Assembly (NCBI GenBank): GCA_023441625.1 | Contig: JAEZOA010000046.1 | Location: forward strand, 1-54,214 | DNA: 54,214 nucleotides | Direction of reading: 5' to 3' | Origin: Bacillota bacterium | Lineage (GTDB): Bacteria > Bacillota > Clostridia > Acetivibrionales > DSM-1351 | Shown here: in pieces, positions 1 through 8,285 of the stretch | Layout: every line of letters begins with the position of its first letter | Numbering within the stretch: the first letter of the stretch is position 1 | Notes under the pieces: model-generated | The model's input: only the letters and a program-made list of their open reading frames with translations | Database searches by the model: none | Told to the model about the DNA's origin: nothing | Made by a program: the position numbers and the translations under genes

Positions 1-288
1 GCGCTCGTTATCTTTGGCGCTTTCAATTTGATATTTGTAAGGGGCTTTTTCAAAACCGCCTACAAATTCGGCAAACCTTTTGTGTACTATATCATTGTAA
101 ACTTTGTTATAATAGGAATTGCAGAGGCACTTCATCACATCCCCAAACTGGCTGTCGTAAACTCATTTGGCTTTGAGAACTTTGGACTTCAGCTTGCGCT
201 TCTTGCAATCGGGGTTTTGGTTTATGTAGTACTGACCTTTGCGGCATTCAAACGTTCATGTGAAGACTTTGAGAAGATAGATTTATAG
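1..288 (+). CDS. C-terminal part of an integral membrane protein (cut by left edge)
   Basis: The frame is open from base 1, so the true start lies outside the window. At least two hydrophobic membrane segments are visible (around YYIIVNFVIIGIAEAL and LALLAIGVLVYVVLTFAAF), ending in a short charged tail. This resembles the last helices of a small permease or ABC-2-type subunit, but no diagnostic motif is present, so the family is left open. It ends 14 nt before the XRE-AbrB gene, whose SD sequence (AAGGAGAA) lies in the gap, so the two are probably co-transcribed. Confidence 0.6.
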   Translation, partial: ALVIFGAFNLIFVRGFFKTAYKFGKPFVYYIIVNFVIIGIAEALHHIPKLAVVNSFGFENFGLQLALLAIGVLVYVVLTFAAFKRSCEDFEKIDL

Positions 289-302
289 ATAAGGAGAATG
301 AA

Positions 303-737
303 ATGCTCAGTGATAATCTAATTATGCTAAGAAATATTCACGGTCTCTCACAGGAGGAGGTAGCCGAGAAAATTGATATTTCCAGACAGGCTTATGCCAA
401 GTGGGAAAGCGGGAAGACCATTCCGGATATAGAAAAGTGCGGCAAATTGGCAGAGCTTTACGGAGTTACGCTAGACAGCCTGATCAAGACCGAACAGTTG
501 GAAGACGGTAGAGTTATCACTCCACCACCTAAGGGAAAGAACATCTGGGGCTCAGTTACGATAAATGAGCGTGGACAGGTGGTTATACCAAAGGCCGCCC
601 GCGAGCAATTCAACCTGGTTCCGGGGCAGAGATTGATACTCTTAAGCGAGGATGGCGAAGGCTACGCTCTGGTTCCAGCGGAGATATTTGAAAAGAAGAT
701 GGAAGAGATGACAAAGTTCGCTTCCGCTAAACTATAG
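303..737 (+). CDS. XRE-family HTH regulator fused to a SpoVT/AbrB-like domain
   Basis: The protein has 144 residues. Residues about 4-60 form a Cro/C1-type helix-turn-helix (GLSQEEVAEKIDISRQAYAKW, with ESGKTIPD after it). Residues about 82-130 form an AbrB/MazE-like swapped-hairpin DNA-binding domain (VTINERGQVVIPKAAREQF). Both parts bind DNA in their families, so this is very probably a transcription factor. The start is supported by AAGGAGAA eight bases upstream. It follows a membrane protein gene closely, an arrangement common for regulators of small transport operons. The target is unknown. Confidence 0.88.
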   Translation: MLSDNLIMLRNIHGLSQEEVAEKIDISRQAYAKWESGKTIPDIEKCGKLAELYGVTLDSLIKTEQLEDGRVITPPPKGKNIWGSVTINERGQVVIPKAAREQFNLVPGQRLILLSEDGEGYALVPAEIFEKKMEEMTKFASAKL

Positions 738-818
738 AAGTTATAAATTAGAATATAATTAATTAAGCTGTTGTGCGATTATATTTCAGTTCAATCGCTC
801 AATTGAGGATGACTTTTT

Positions 819-847
819 GGGCAGTTAGGTCAATGACTTGACTGCCC
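819..847 (+). terminator. GC-rich hairpin downstream of the XRE-AbrB gene
   Basis: GGGCAGT (819-825) pairs with ACTGCCC (841-847), and the stem can extend inward with G-U pairs. It lies 80 bases past the stop of the regulator gene. The T-richness after it is weak (GTTACTTTATT), so it may be a modest intrinsic terminator. The T-run before it does not help either strand. Confidence 0.4.
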
Positions 848-929
848 GTTACTTTATTGATTTTGTACGCAGTTTGGCATATAATATCACCCTGTAACAA
901 ACGGTGCTTTTTATCGTGGAGAGAACCAG

Positions 930-1088
930 ATGGAATATTTATCAATAAAACAAACTTCAGAGAAGTGGGGAATATCGGTCAGAAGAATTCAGGTGCTGTG
1001 CGCAGAGGATCGTATTCCCGGAGCAACAAGAATTGGTTCATATTGGGCTATCCCTGTTGATGCAGAAAGCCTAATGACCAAAGGATAA
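930..1088 (+). CDS. Small helix-turn-helix (excisionase/MerR-type) protein, C-terminal end frameshifted
   Basis: ATG at 930 opens a 52-residue frame starting MEYLSIKQTSEKWGISVRRI, a winged-helix HTH typical of small MerR/Xis-like proteins (KWGIS..RIQ..C....IPGA.R.G..WAIP). After DAES the frame ends quickly. In the +1 frame the sequence continues DQRIKSGKYVKEK to a stop at 1115-1117, which is the usual ending of such proteins. Loss of one A in the GAAAGCC stretch near 1062 would explain the difference. The DNA-binding part is intact. The role is unknown; the family includes mobile-element excisionases and local regulators. Confidence 0.7.
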   Translation: MEYLSIKQTSEKWGISVRRIQVLCAEDRIPGATRIGSYWAIPVDAESLMTKG

Positions 1089-1130
1089 AGAGCGGCAAAT
1101 ACGTGAAGGAAAAATAAGGTGGGTGCAAAA

Positions 1131-1247
1131 ATGGACTTATCGTTAAAGGGTTCGTGGATATGTTCCCACGAACGGGACTGGCTATATGACGTACTTCCTG
1201 TCGCGTCGGGCCATGTGGAGTCAGTCGTGCTAATAGAACGGAAGTAG
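1131..1247 (+). CDS. Small ORF (38 aa) with good ribosome binding site
   Basis: ATG at 1131 is preceded by AAGGTGGGT at a six-base distance. The frame begins MDLSLKGSWICSHERDWLYD and ends ..SVVLIERK. It starts 14 bases after the out-of-frame end of the HTH gene and is followed by a terminator-like hairpin at 1265, so the two look like a micro-operon. I recognise no family. The inner part overlaps an 8-bp inverted repeat (1150-1157 with 1166-1173), so an RNA role instead of a peptide is also possible. Confidence 0.4.
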   Translation: MDLSLKGSWICSHERDWLYDVLPVASGHVESVVLIERK

Positions 1248-1264
1248 TTTGACATCAAAAGTTT

Positions 1265-1283
1265 GGGGACAAGCCCCTTTTTT
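1265..1283 (+). terminator. Short intrinsic terminator
   Basis: GGGG (1265-1268), a five-base loop, CCCC (1274-1277), then six T residues. The stem is short but the T-tract is good. It closes the HTH/small-ORF unit. Confidence 0.5.
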
Positions 1284-1445
1284 AATGTGTGTTTTATGTT
1301 TCCGTAGACACACTTTTTTGATACTTTTTGATGTATGGGGCGTACTTTTATGCAAAATGATACTCGATACACAAATAGGAAAGGGATTTTGCGTATTTGT
1401 TTATTGAAAACAGTGAAAAAATAGGTACAGAATTCGAAGAAAAAA

Positions 1446-1941
1446 GGCTGCTATAAAATTAGTGATGGTTGCATATTGTTATTTTTATGGACCCCATGCA
1501 AAACGACATGGTCAAAACGTCATAGAAAAAACAGACGAATTTGATTGGTCTATAAGGACTAATTCAAAAGGCGAAAACAACATTAAAGGTAACAAAATTC
1601 TTGCAACTTGTTTTGCAACTGAATTTTTTCTTCCTGAAGCAGATGAATGGCGTAAAGAAATATGGGCTATCATCAAGAAAAGAACAGATATAGAATTTTT
1701 GATTTTGACAAAGCGGATTGACCGCTTCCTTGTATCGCTTCCGCCAGATTGGAATACTGAATATGACAATGTGAATATTGGATGTACTGTAGAAAATCAA
1801 ATGTCAGCCGATTATAGGCTTCCATTATTTTTATCCTATCCGATAAAGCGACGTTTTATTGCCTGTGCACCGCTCTTAGAAGCGATAGATTTAACATCAT
1901 ATCCTCATGGAGTAGACCATGTTGCAGTTAAATTTATATAA
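1446..1941 (+). pseudogene. Remnant of a DUF5131 (phage Gp37/Gp68-like, radical-SAM-like) gene
   Basis: Bases 1446-1472 encode GCYKISDGC, the Cys motif found near the N-terminus of DUF5131 proteins. The match then jumps frame to YCYFYGPHAKRHGQN, consistent with a two-base loss at about 1473. The middle of the family is clear (ATCFATEFFLPEADEWR, FLILTKRIDRF, NVNIGCTVENQ, RRFIACAPLLE). After VDHVAV, where GGESG is expected, the sequence runs into KFI and a stop, so the last third is missing. No proper start with the usual N-terminal segment is visible. The gene is decayed and presumably inactive. Confidence 0.75.
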
Positions 1942-2144
1942 ATTTGAAGCATTATAAAAAACTATAATGCGAGCAAGCAAATGAAGAAATACCAGTTGTA
2001 GAGATTATCATAGATAGGGTATACGAATTAATGATTTCTATGAATAAGGATGTTATAATTTAACATGGAGTAAGTAGGAAGTCCACACTTAGAAGGTGGT
2101 AGGAGTATATTACTAAAATGGAATGAAGCAAAGGAGGAGATGAA

Positions 2145-2882
2145 ATGGGTAATAACGTTCAGTCCATCGAGAATAATGAACTATTCCGTGAATTGGATAA
2201 GTTAAATAATGAATGGTTACAAGCATATAATGTTGACCCGAATGTTGTTAGTAATAGTTACAGGGGGAATGCGGTTCTGTTTTTTGAAAAGGAGAACTAC
2301 ATAAAAGGAAATCAGGCAATCTGCCAGTGTTATAGTAAAAATCGTATTCAAATTGAACAATTAAAAAGTATTCATACTTCTTACCGTGTTCATTTATCTG
2401 AAAACCCTGATATGGTTTATGAAATAGGGTATATGGTAACGGAGAAGGACGTTAGGTATCATTTTATTATCATTTGGTCAAAAGAAGAGGGTATGTGGCT
2501 GCGAGAGCTGGAAGTTATGGTGAAGAATGACTCGAACAGTAATGACCAAGAAGGAATCGATATTGCAAGGAAAAGATGGGTTGAGCTTGCAAATGAACAT
2601 TCACCAGAGCGTCTTGTGGCAGAGGTTTACACCAAGGATTTTACCTACTATAACAGGAATACTATTTATCAAGGATATGAAAAGTTATCAGAAGCATATT
2701 CCTATATGAAGGACCCTAATTTTCTGATTGATCTTAAGAAGGAGATCAGTATTGTGGTTCGTCCGGACCTGATATATGAGATGGGAAAATGGATGAATTC
2801 AGACTATTCCGGAAGTTATATAATCATATGGAAAAAGCAACAAAATAGTGAATGGAAGATTGCATTTGATTCAAATTGGTAA
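2145..2882 (+). CDS. Tandem SnoaL/DUF4440-like (NTF2-fold) protein
   Basis: The protein has 245 residues with two copies of an NTF2/SnoaL-like unit: about 10-115 (LDKLNNEWLQAYNVDPNVV...YIKGNQAI...YEIGYM...FIIIWSKE) and about 135-245 (RKRWVELANEHSPERLVAEVY...YQGYEKLSEAY...YEMGKW...YIIIWKKQ). The repeated Y-E-M/I-G and IIIW motifs indicate internal duplication. These cone-shaped folds bind small ligands or catalyse isomerisation and hydrolysis, but no active-site set can be assigned. AAAGGAGGAG lies just upstream of the ATG. A TATAAT box with TG extension at 2051-2059 may be its promoter. Confidence 0.7.
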   Translation: MGNNVQSIENNELFRELDKLNNEWLQAYNVDPNVVSNSYRGNAVLFFEKENYIKGNQAICQCYSKNRIQIEQLKSIHTSYRVHLSENPDMVYEIGYMVTEKDVRYHFIIIWSKEEGMWLRELEVMVKNDSNSNDQEGIDIARKRWVELANEHSPERLVAEVYTKDFTYYNRNTIYQGYEKLSEAYSYMKDPNFLIDLKKEISIVVRPDLIYEMGKWMNSDYSGSYIIIWKKQQNSEWKIAFDSNW

Positions 2883-3051
2883 AACGAAGAAGTATATAAG
2901 TAACAGCTCTTTATCGATATGAATTGACACAAAATCCGCCAATGTGGATGCCGATAATGACGAACATCCGGATTCGTGGTATTTCAGAGAAAATCAGTAT
3001 ATTGGAAGAAGCTTTTAAAAAGATAATAGTTAAAAATGTGAGGGTCTATGT

Positions 3052-3384
3052 ATGATAAATTATTTAAATTTTACTTGGCTTGAGCCATGGTATCCATTGC
3101 AATCAAATGAAGAATACTTTGATGAAGAATTGTGTCGTGAAATTAGTGAAGTGCATCCTCTTTACAAAATAAAAACTAAAGCTATCGCAAGAAGAGAAGA
3201 CTGTGATGATGTTTTATTTGAATTGGAGAACTATGTAAATAAATATGCAGTGGTACACCTTACATGGTCAGGGAAAATGGGGAATAGTGATTTTTCAAGT
3301 ACAACGTTTTATAAGAACTTTGAGGAATGGATTAAAACATGTATGTTAGAAGACAATAGAGAATATGCCTGTGGCTTGGAATAG
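3052..3384 (+). CDS. Hypothetical protein with AVVHLTWSGK motif
   Basis: A 110-residue acidic soluble protein. It starts MINYLNFTWLEPWYP and has a conserved-looking core KAIARREDCDDVLFELE and YAVVHLTWSGKMGN, ending in FEEWIKTCM. I believe similar uncharacterised proteins occur in Firmicutes, but I know no function. The SD is weak (GTGAGGGTC about 8 bases before the ATG). Its neighbours are other small hypothetical genes and gene debris, so context gives no clue. Confidence 0.6.
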   Translation: MINYLNFTWLEPWYPLQSNEEYFDEELCREISEVHPLYKIKTKAIARREDCDDVLFELENYVNKYAVVHLTWSGKMGNSDFSSTTFYKNFEEWIKTCMLEDNREYACGLE

Positions 3385-3418
3385 ACCATTAAAATTCATC
3401 ATAAAAGGCGAATTCAAA

Positions 3419-3589
3419 AAAACTATCCACAGTCAAGGAGTCTGCCAGGCATATATCGATGAGTCATTCTTTAGAAATTGAGGCGCTTACAGCGGATTAA
3501 AATTAGAAGAAAGTTGGTCTACAGAAGTAAAGAAACGATGCGATATTACTTTTAGAGCGTTATTAATTTTAAGCTATGCTGAAAGATAA
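3419..3589 (+). pseudogene. Unidentified gene fragment
   Basis: One frame reads QGVCQAYIDESFFRN, a stop, then GAYSGLKLEESWSTEVKKRC..ALLILSYAER and a final stop at 3587-3589. The coding-like composition across a single stop suggests a broken gene. There is no start or SD and I cannot name the family. Confidence 0.3.
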
Positions 3590-3622
3590 GTTAATAATAA
3601 AACTCAGGAAAGGGAATAAGGT

Positions 3623-4555
3623 ATGAGCGTATTTAATATAATCGATCGAATACAAGAACTCTCCCCTTGTGCTGCCGTTAGATACAGAATAAAAAGAATA
3701 CTCAAGCAAGAGATTGAATTGGAACTGTTTGACGAGTTCTATAACAGCAAATGGGTTGAATTGTTAAAAGCAAACCAGCTTGATGACGGCGGGTATGGGA
3801 GGTTTCATTCCCGAAACTCGAAAATAAAGCAGAAATTTCCTACTACAGAATTAGCTATTGATTCAATGAAAATGTTAGATATCCAACGTGGGAATTTTTT
3901 AGTAGATAAATTATGTGACTATATGGATAAAATATTAAAACATGAAATTGTATGGCCGGATGGTTTTGAAAAAAATAAATGGTACAGGTCTGCTCAACCT
4001 CTGTTTGTTGCATCCAAACTCTCAATATTTGGCTCAAATTGTAAGGAGTATATAGAAATATTCAATTGCTGGTATACTATTTTAAAAGAAGCATTTGCAG
4101 ATGGTGAATATAACAAGGACAGGACAAACAAGATATCAAAAGAATTATTGGGTTGTGATATTGATGGAAGTTATATTGGACTCAACTCAATCTATCTCAT
4201 TGAGCTGTTCGGAAACATGCAAGCAGGAATAAGTGATGAATTGAAACAAAGTTACCTAAAATGGCTGCATCATAATGGAAAAGTTATTTGCTATACAAAT
4301 GTTATATTAAATAGAGGCTTCAATAACAATTTTTCTGAACTGTATAAGGTATATTTTCTTCTTTCCAAATTTCCTTGCTTCAAAAAAGAATTTGAAGAAG
4401 AATTGAGTAGTCTGAAAGATAAAAGAAATCAAGATGGTTTTTGGAATTTCGGTAAGGATTTTTTATGTCAGAAATTATCCGATGATTGGAGAAGTCAAGA
4501 TAAAATGAATATTGATCATACTATTATGGCTTTACTCTTATTTGACAATAAATAA
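3623..4555 (+). CDS. Hypothetical protein, possible alpha/alpha-toroid (terpenoid-cyclase-like) fold
   Basis: The protein has 310 residues; start ATG with AGGAAAGGG upstream. Features: LLKANQLDDGGYGRFHS near residue 50-65 and NQDGFWNFGKDF near 270-280. Both resemble the QxxDGxWG-type repeats of squalene/terpene-cyclase and prenyltransferase-like alpha toroids, with TELAIDSMKML and DHTIMALLLF helices between. No DXDD or DXXD catalytic motif is evident, so enzymatic activity is not claimed. Not linked in an operon to recognisable genes. Confidence 0.55.
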   Translation: MSVFNIIDRIQELSPCAAVRYRIKRILKQEIELELFDEFYNSKWVELLKANQLDDGGYGRFHSRNSKIKQKFPTTELAIDSMKMLDIQRGNFLVDKLCDYMDKILKHEIVWPDGFEKNKWYRSAQPLFVASKLSIFGSNCKEYIEIFNCWYTILKEAFADGEYNKDRTNKISKELLGCDIDGSYIGLNSIYLIELFGNMQAGISDELKQSYLKWLHHNGKVICYTNVILNRGFNNNFSELYKVYFLLSKFPCFKKEFEEELSSLKDKRNQDGFWNFGKDFLCQKLSDDWRSQDKMNIDHTIMALLLFDNK

Positions 4556-4673
4556 TCCATCATTACTGTAAGAAAGTTTCAAAGGTATCGTGCATCCAGC
4601 ACAGTAAGTTAGATACTGAGCCCTTCTGCTAAAAATGGACACTGATTTGTGATAATATCTTTTAGTCTCTTAG

Positions 4674-5144
4674 TTTTACTACAAGAAAATTAAGTCCGGA
4701 ATTTTATCAAGAGAGATTTTTTCTGCTGCACATGAAATTGGTCATCAAAGACTTCATTTGGATGAGCAAGGAAGAACATTGATAAAAGATGATGATTTTA
4801 CTGATAGAGATGAAATGGAAATAGAAGTGAATTATTTCGCAGCTTGCTTATTAATGCCAATAGAGAAAGTTGATAAGTTTATGAGACTTGAGCTTAAGGA
4901 TTAAGATACATCACTCTGGGATGGTTTCGACATAGCAAGAATCCAAACAGCGTTTAATGCAAGCTATGATATGGTTTTAGTAAGACTCAAGGCATTAAAT
5001 ATATTAACTAAAGAGACTATTGAGAAATTAAAAAATGATCCGTATAATGATAATGAAAAAGCATGGATGAGAGGTTTTTGTATTGATAAAGGTATTAATG
5101 CAAAGGCACGTATCCAGGAATTGTTGAATTATATAAACAAATAG
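4674..5144 (+). pseudogene. Remnant of an ImmA/IrrE-type metallopeptidase
   Basis: One frame runs from just after a TAG at 4671 to the stop at 5142-5144. It shows the zinc site HEIGH in FSAAHEIGHQRLHL and the second-helix motif EVNYFAACLLMP, both diagnostic for ImmA/IrrE peptidases that cleave XRE repressors. There is an in-frame TAA at 4902-4904 and no N-terminal HTH or start codon. The downstream half is still readable (DIARIQTAFNASYDMVLVRL). It is broken and truncated at the 5' end. Confidence 0.8.
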
Positions 5145-5201
5145 CATCAATACAAATGTTTTTAAGCGGTTTAGAAATAGAGCTATACTCAAATTACTGT
5201 C

Positions 5202-5229
5202 TTACTATTTGTATTCAGTATGCTATAAT
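5202..5229 (+). promoter_or_regulatory. Candidate promoter for the fic remnant
   Basis: TTACTA (5202-5207), a 16-bp spacer, then consensus TATAAT (5224-5229), about 50 bases upstream of the TTG start of the decayed fic gene. Sequence resemblance only. Confidence 0.35.
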
Positions 5230-5277
5230 GGTCATAACGTTAGTGTGTAGAATTTTACTATGAAATAAGGTGCAATC

Positions 5278-5880
5278 TTGGATTTTAAAAGAATATTAGA
5301 AAAACAAAAATTGTATGAAGAGGGAAAATATACACTTCATGAAGTTACAATTCGGATCTTATAATAATGCGTTTGAAGTTGAATTTACTCATAACTCTAC
5401 TGCAATAGAAGGAAATACCCTTACGCTTATGGAAACTAAAGTGGTATTGGAAGACGGTATTTCTGTTGGCGGAAAAGCACTTAGAGAAATATACGAAGTA
5501 GTAAATCATAAAAAAGCCTTCCGTTATGTGAAGCAATGTATCAATGAAGGGCTTCCTTTGAGTGAAAAAATAGTAAAAGACATTCATGCACTTGTTACGG
5601 AGAATATCATAATCGGTGGTATATATAGAAATGAAGAGGTTGTTATTAGTGGTGCCAACCACACACCTCCTGCAAGAAATGAAATGTATATTCAGATAAA
5701 GAATTTCATTGCAGATTTAATGTATTAGAAAGATTTGAATCCAATTGAATAGTAGCATGGACACAAGGTAATCTAGATGATTTTACAAATATGATTACAG
5801 AATTGGAAGAAGCACAGCTTGATAAATATATCGCTATAATTCCGAAAAAGAACCAATTACATCATCTTGTGAGGGAATAA
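5278..5880 (+). pseudogene. Fic-family gene lacking its catalytic core
   Basis: Start TTG 5278 with AAGG upstream encodes LDFKRILEKQKLYEEGKYTL. A one-base shift near 5355 leads into the frame FEVEFTHNSTAIEGNTLTL, which carries the class II inhibitory motif (S/T-x-x-x-E-G-N). KDIHALV and GGIYRNEEVVISGANHTPP follow. After ADLMY come a stop, KDLNPIE and two more stops. The next readable piece is the family's C-terminal end (GNLDDFTNMITELEEAQLDKY). The HPFxxGNGR AMPylation motif is absent, so a deletion removed the active site. Non-functional. Confidence 0.85.
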
Positions 5881-5906
5881 AACGACTGAAGAAGCTGCTG
5901 TACCAC

Positions 5907-6051
5907 CCATACAAGGCACGTCCAAGAAGCCGAGATGAAGACGAAGGCTGAGTGGAAACGGGCTACTGTGGAAGCGTTAATTCTGATGACAAGATAGTGG
6001 TTAATGTGTCATTCTGACACATCGAGGAGAAAAAGTAGGGTTTGACCACAA
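5907..6051 (+). repeat. Dispersed repeat, copy A, with 8-bp palindrome
   Basis: Bases 5941-6051 match 49748-49859 at roughly 90% by eye. Bases 5907-5953 match 10731-10776 more loosely. It contains a perfect inverted repeat ATGTGTCA/TGACACAT (6004-6022) with a TTC loop, conserved in the 49.8-kb copy. One frame reads SVNSDDKIVVNVSF and a stop right at the palindrome, as if it were the 3' end of a mobile-element gene. The family is unidentified. Confidence 0.6.
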
Positions 6052-6207
6052 CATGTTGTGGGTTTTGAGCGGATTTTGGGCAAAAAATGAGCGAAAAAAT
6101 GGTTGTTTTTGAGGCTTAAAAAAGGGCAAAAATATAGATGACATAGACAAAAGGTGAGAAAATTTAGGAGTTAAGGTGAGAATTAAATATTTTGTGTGAG
6201 GTACGAT

Positions 6208-6627
6208 ATGACTAAAGAGCAGATTGAAAATTCAATAGCTTATTGTGGACTGGTATGTGGACTATGTAGACCAGATGGTGGTTGTAATTGTAAATCGAAT
6301 AATCATTGTGGGAAAAGATTGTCACCGCAAGGCTGTTATCAATACAATTGCTGTAAATCAAAAGGATTAAATGGATGTTGGGAATGTGCAGAAGCTCCAT
6401 GTGGTGTGGATATGCTTGCACCTGAAAAATTCAAACTGAGAGCTTTTATAAGATGTATAAAAGAAGATGGTATTGAACAGTTTTCCGAATACATAATAAA
6501 AAATGAAGAGAACGGTATTGTTTATCATCGTAGTGGTATAATTGGAGACTATGACTTGGGTTCAGAAAAGGCTATATTGAATTTCCTTAGAAACCCCTCA
6601 AAATATTGTCAGGAATGGTATCAATAA
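6208..6627 (+). CDS. DUF3795 cysteine-rich protein
   Basis: About 139 residues from ATG 6208, chosen because GTGAGG sits six bases upstream; a GTG at 6196 is less likely. The N-terminal half is packed with cysteines (YCGLVCGLCRPDGGCNCKS, HCGKRLSPQGCYQYNCCKSKG, GCWECAEAPCG), the pattern of DUF3795, which probably binds metal or an Fe-S cluster. The C-terminal half is a helical tail (FIRCIKEDGIEQFSEYI). Function is unknown. It stands alone, after the repeat. Confidence 0.8.
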   Translation: MTKEQIENSIAYCGLVCGLCRPDGGCNCKSNNHCGKRLSPQGCYQYNCCKSKGLNGCWECAEAPCGVDMLAPEKFKLRAFIRCIKEDGIEQFSEYIIKNEENGIVYHRSGIIGDYDLGSEKAILNFLRNPSKYCQEWYQ

Positions 6628-6724
6628 TAGTAGATGCCTATAATGGCAAATTGCTTGTAAAATAGAATAGGCTAATAATTTGTATGATACGGTTTAAAAG
6701 TAGCAGAAGGAGGAGCGTGGTACA

Positions 6725-7807
6725 ATGAATTTCAGCGGATACATAATGAGTGGAGACGATGTTGTTGCAAGAGTTAATGACAACAACATAGAATCTATAA
6801 TTAAGGGCAAGATGCCTTTATATCTTGCTAATGGAGGATCTTTTCTGGAGTGGCTTACCTCAAGAGCAATTGACAGGCACAGACCCAATTCGAGAATACT
6901 GAAAAAGCTGCTTCATTTTACTGACACAAGCGATATTTCTACTGTACTATATGCTCACGCTGCTACCATCACCGATAATTATTGGGTAAAGTATGAAAAT
7001 GATAACTTAACATATGATGAAGTTTCATTTAAGGAGAATTATTTCGCAGATATAGCGTTAGTAGGTTCTGCAAAAAGCTATAACAGAGAGTTGACACAAA
7101 AAGAGCTGTCAAGCAATACACCTGAGCTAACCAGCATCGGTAGCTACGAAAAATGCTGGAAACAGGAAAACGAAAGTTGGTATATGTACAAGCAGGGAAA
7201 TGAGCTTGAGAGGTTTTCTGAGGTTTTTATTTCTAAGCTTTCGAAGCGGCTTGGGTTTCCCTGTGCTGAATATTTACCAGACGACAGATTCATAAAAACA
7301 AAGGACTTCACTGAGGGCAAATATAATTTTGAACCTATGGCGGCACTGGTTGGTGAGAACGAAGAATATATTCTAAATTATGAAAAGTTGCTTAAAATAA
7401 ATGAAGCCTTAGCCAAGCAGTACCTTGATATAATATTTATGGATACGTTATGTTTTAATATGGACAGGCACACATATAACTATGGCTTGCTGAGAGATAA
7501 AGAAACTGGTGAAATTATTTCAATGGCTCCCAACTTTGATAATAACATAGCTTTAATTTCAAGAGGATATGCTGAAAATGCAAAGAACTCATCAAATCTT
7601 ATCATTGAGTTATTTGGTCAATTGCTGAAAGAAAAAAATATTATCTATGATTTGCCTGCTGTCTCCCGAGATGAAGTAATTAAAATTGCAGAATCCTCTT
7701 TACCTGACGAAAAAATAGATAGAAATTATGTTGTGGATTTTGTAATAGATAGGTATGAGCGGATAGAACAACTGATTCAATCCTTGGATTTACGCAAGTT
7801 AAAATGA
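6725..7807 (+). CDS. HipA-like kinase-fold protein
   Basis: The protein has 360 residues with AGGAGG upstream. The kinase-like motifs are in the C-terminal half: MDRHTYNYGLL at about residue 247 (HRD-like catalytic loop, D-R-H-x-x-N) and MAPNFDNNIAL near 271 (DFG-like, Asp kept in FDNN). N-terminal GGSFLEWLTSRAIDRHRPNSR and ITDNYWVK are typical of stand-alone HipA-related proteins in Firmicutes. HipA kinases phosphorylate translation factors; a HipB partner is not adjacent, so this is not a canonical hipBA pair. The next ORF is a short DUF4085 fragment. Confidence 0.75.
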   Translation: MNFSGYIMSGDDVVARVNDNNIESIIKGKMPLYLANGGSFLEWLTSRAIDRHRPNSRILKKLLHFTDTSDISTVLYAHAATITDNYWVKYENDNLTYDEVSFKENYFADIALVGSAKSYNRELTQKELSSNTPELTSIGSYEKCWKQENESWYMYKQGNELERFSEVFISKLSKRLGFPCAEYLPDDRFIKTKDFTEGKYNFEPMAALVGENEEYILNYEKLLKINEALAKQYLDIIFMDTLCFNMDRHTYNYGLLRDKETGEIISMAPNFDNNIALISRGYAENAKNSSNLIIELFGQLLKEKNIIYDLPAVSRDEVIKIAESSLPDEKIDRNYVVDFVIDRYERIEQLIQSLDLRKLK

Positions 7808-7893
7808 AAATCCAGTTTTGGGTATTATATTGTCTAATCCATAAAAACAACTTTGTAAAAGAAGAGTAATAACAGTATTAACGGGGCGATATC

Positions 7894-8157
7894 ATGAGAT
7901 ATATCACAAAAGAATGGTATGACATATGCCAACAGACAGGTATTCACTTTGGGATGAGGGCACATAAGGGTACTGGGCAGAAGGATGAGGACTTATATCT
8001 GCACCTTTATAAAAGAAAGGAAAGAGAATTCGTAAAAATAGAGCGTGAAATATCGATTCACGACCGCCTTTTGATGAAGATAAATGCAGAGTTGAATTCA
8101 ATGCTAGACAAAAGTATATTTAGAAGGGTGTTTTTCGACTTTTTTACTTTCATCTAA
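7894..8157 (+). pseudogene. Truncated DUF4085-like protein (87 aa)
   Basis: The N-terminus MRYITKEWYDICQQTG and LHLYKRKEREFVKIERE match my memory of DUF4085 proteins, which are usually over 200 residues. Here the frame ends after 87 residues with an unrelated hydrophobic tail (FFDFFTFI). The rest of the family is not found downstream, so it is probably a 5' fragment, though a short expressed product cannot be excluded. The SD is GGGGCG nine bases before the ATG. Confidence 0.5.
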
Positions 8158-8285
8158 AACCCTACCATCATACATTTCAGGGCGTAAATTCAACCGTTCA
8201 CTCCAAAGACGGTAATTTATATTCTATAATGATATGATTAAATTATTAGAAAATTAAGGAATTAATAATTGAAATGGGGGATATA

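Noticed and set aside
2926..3020. Short frame IDTKSANVDADNDEHPDSWYF.. after the SnoaL-like gene
   Set aside because: No start codon, no SD and no recognisable family; too little to call a gene or remnant.
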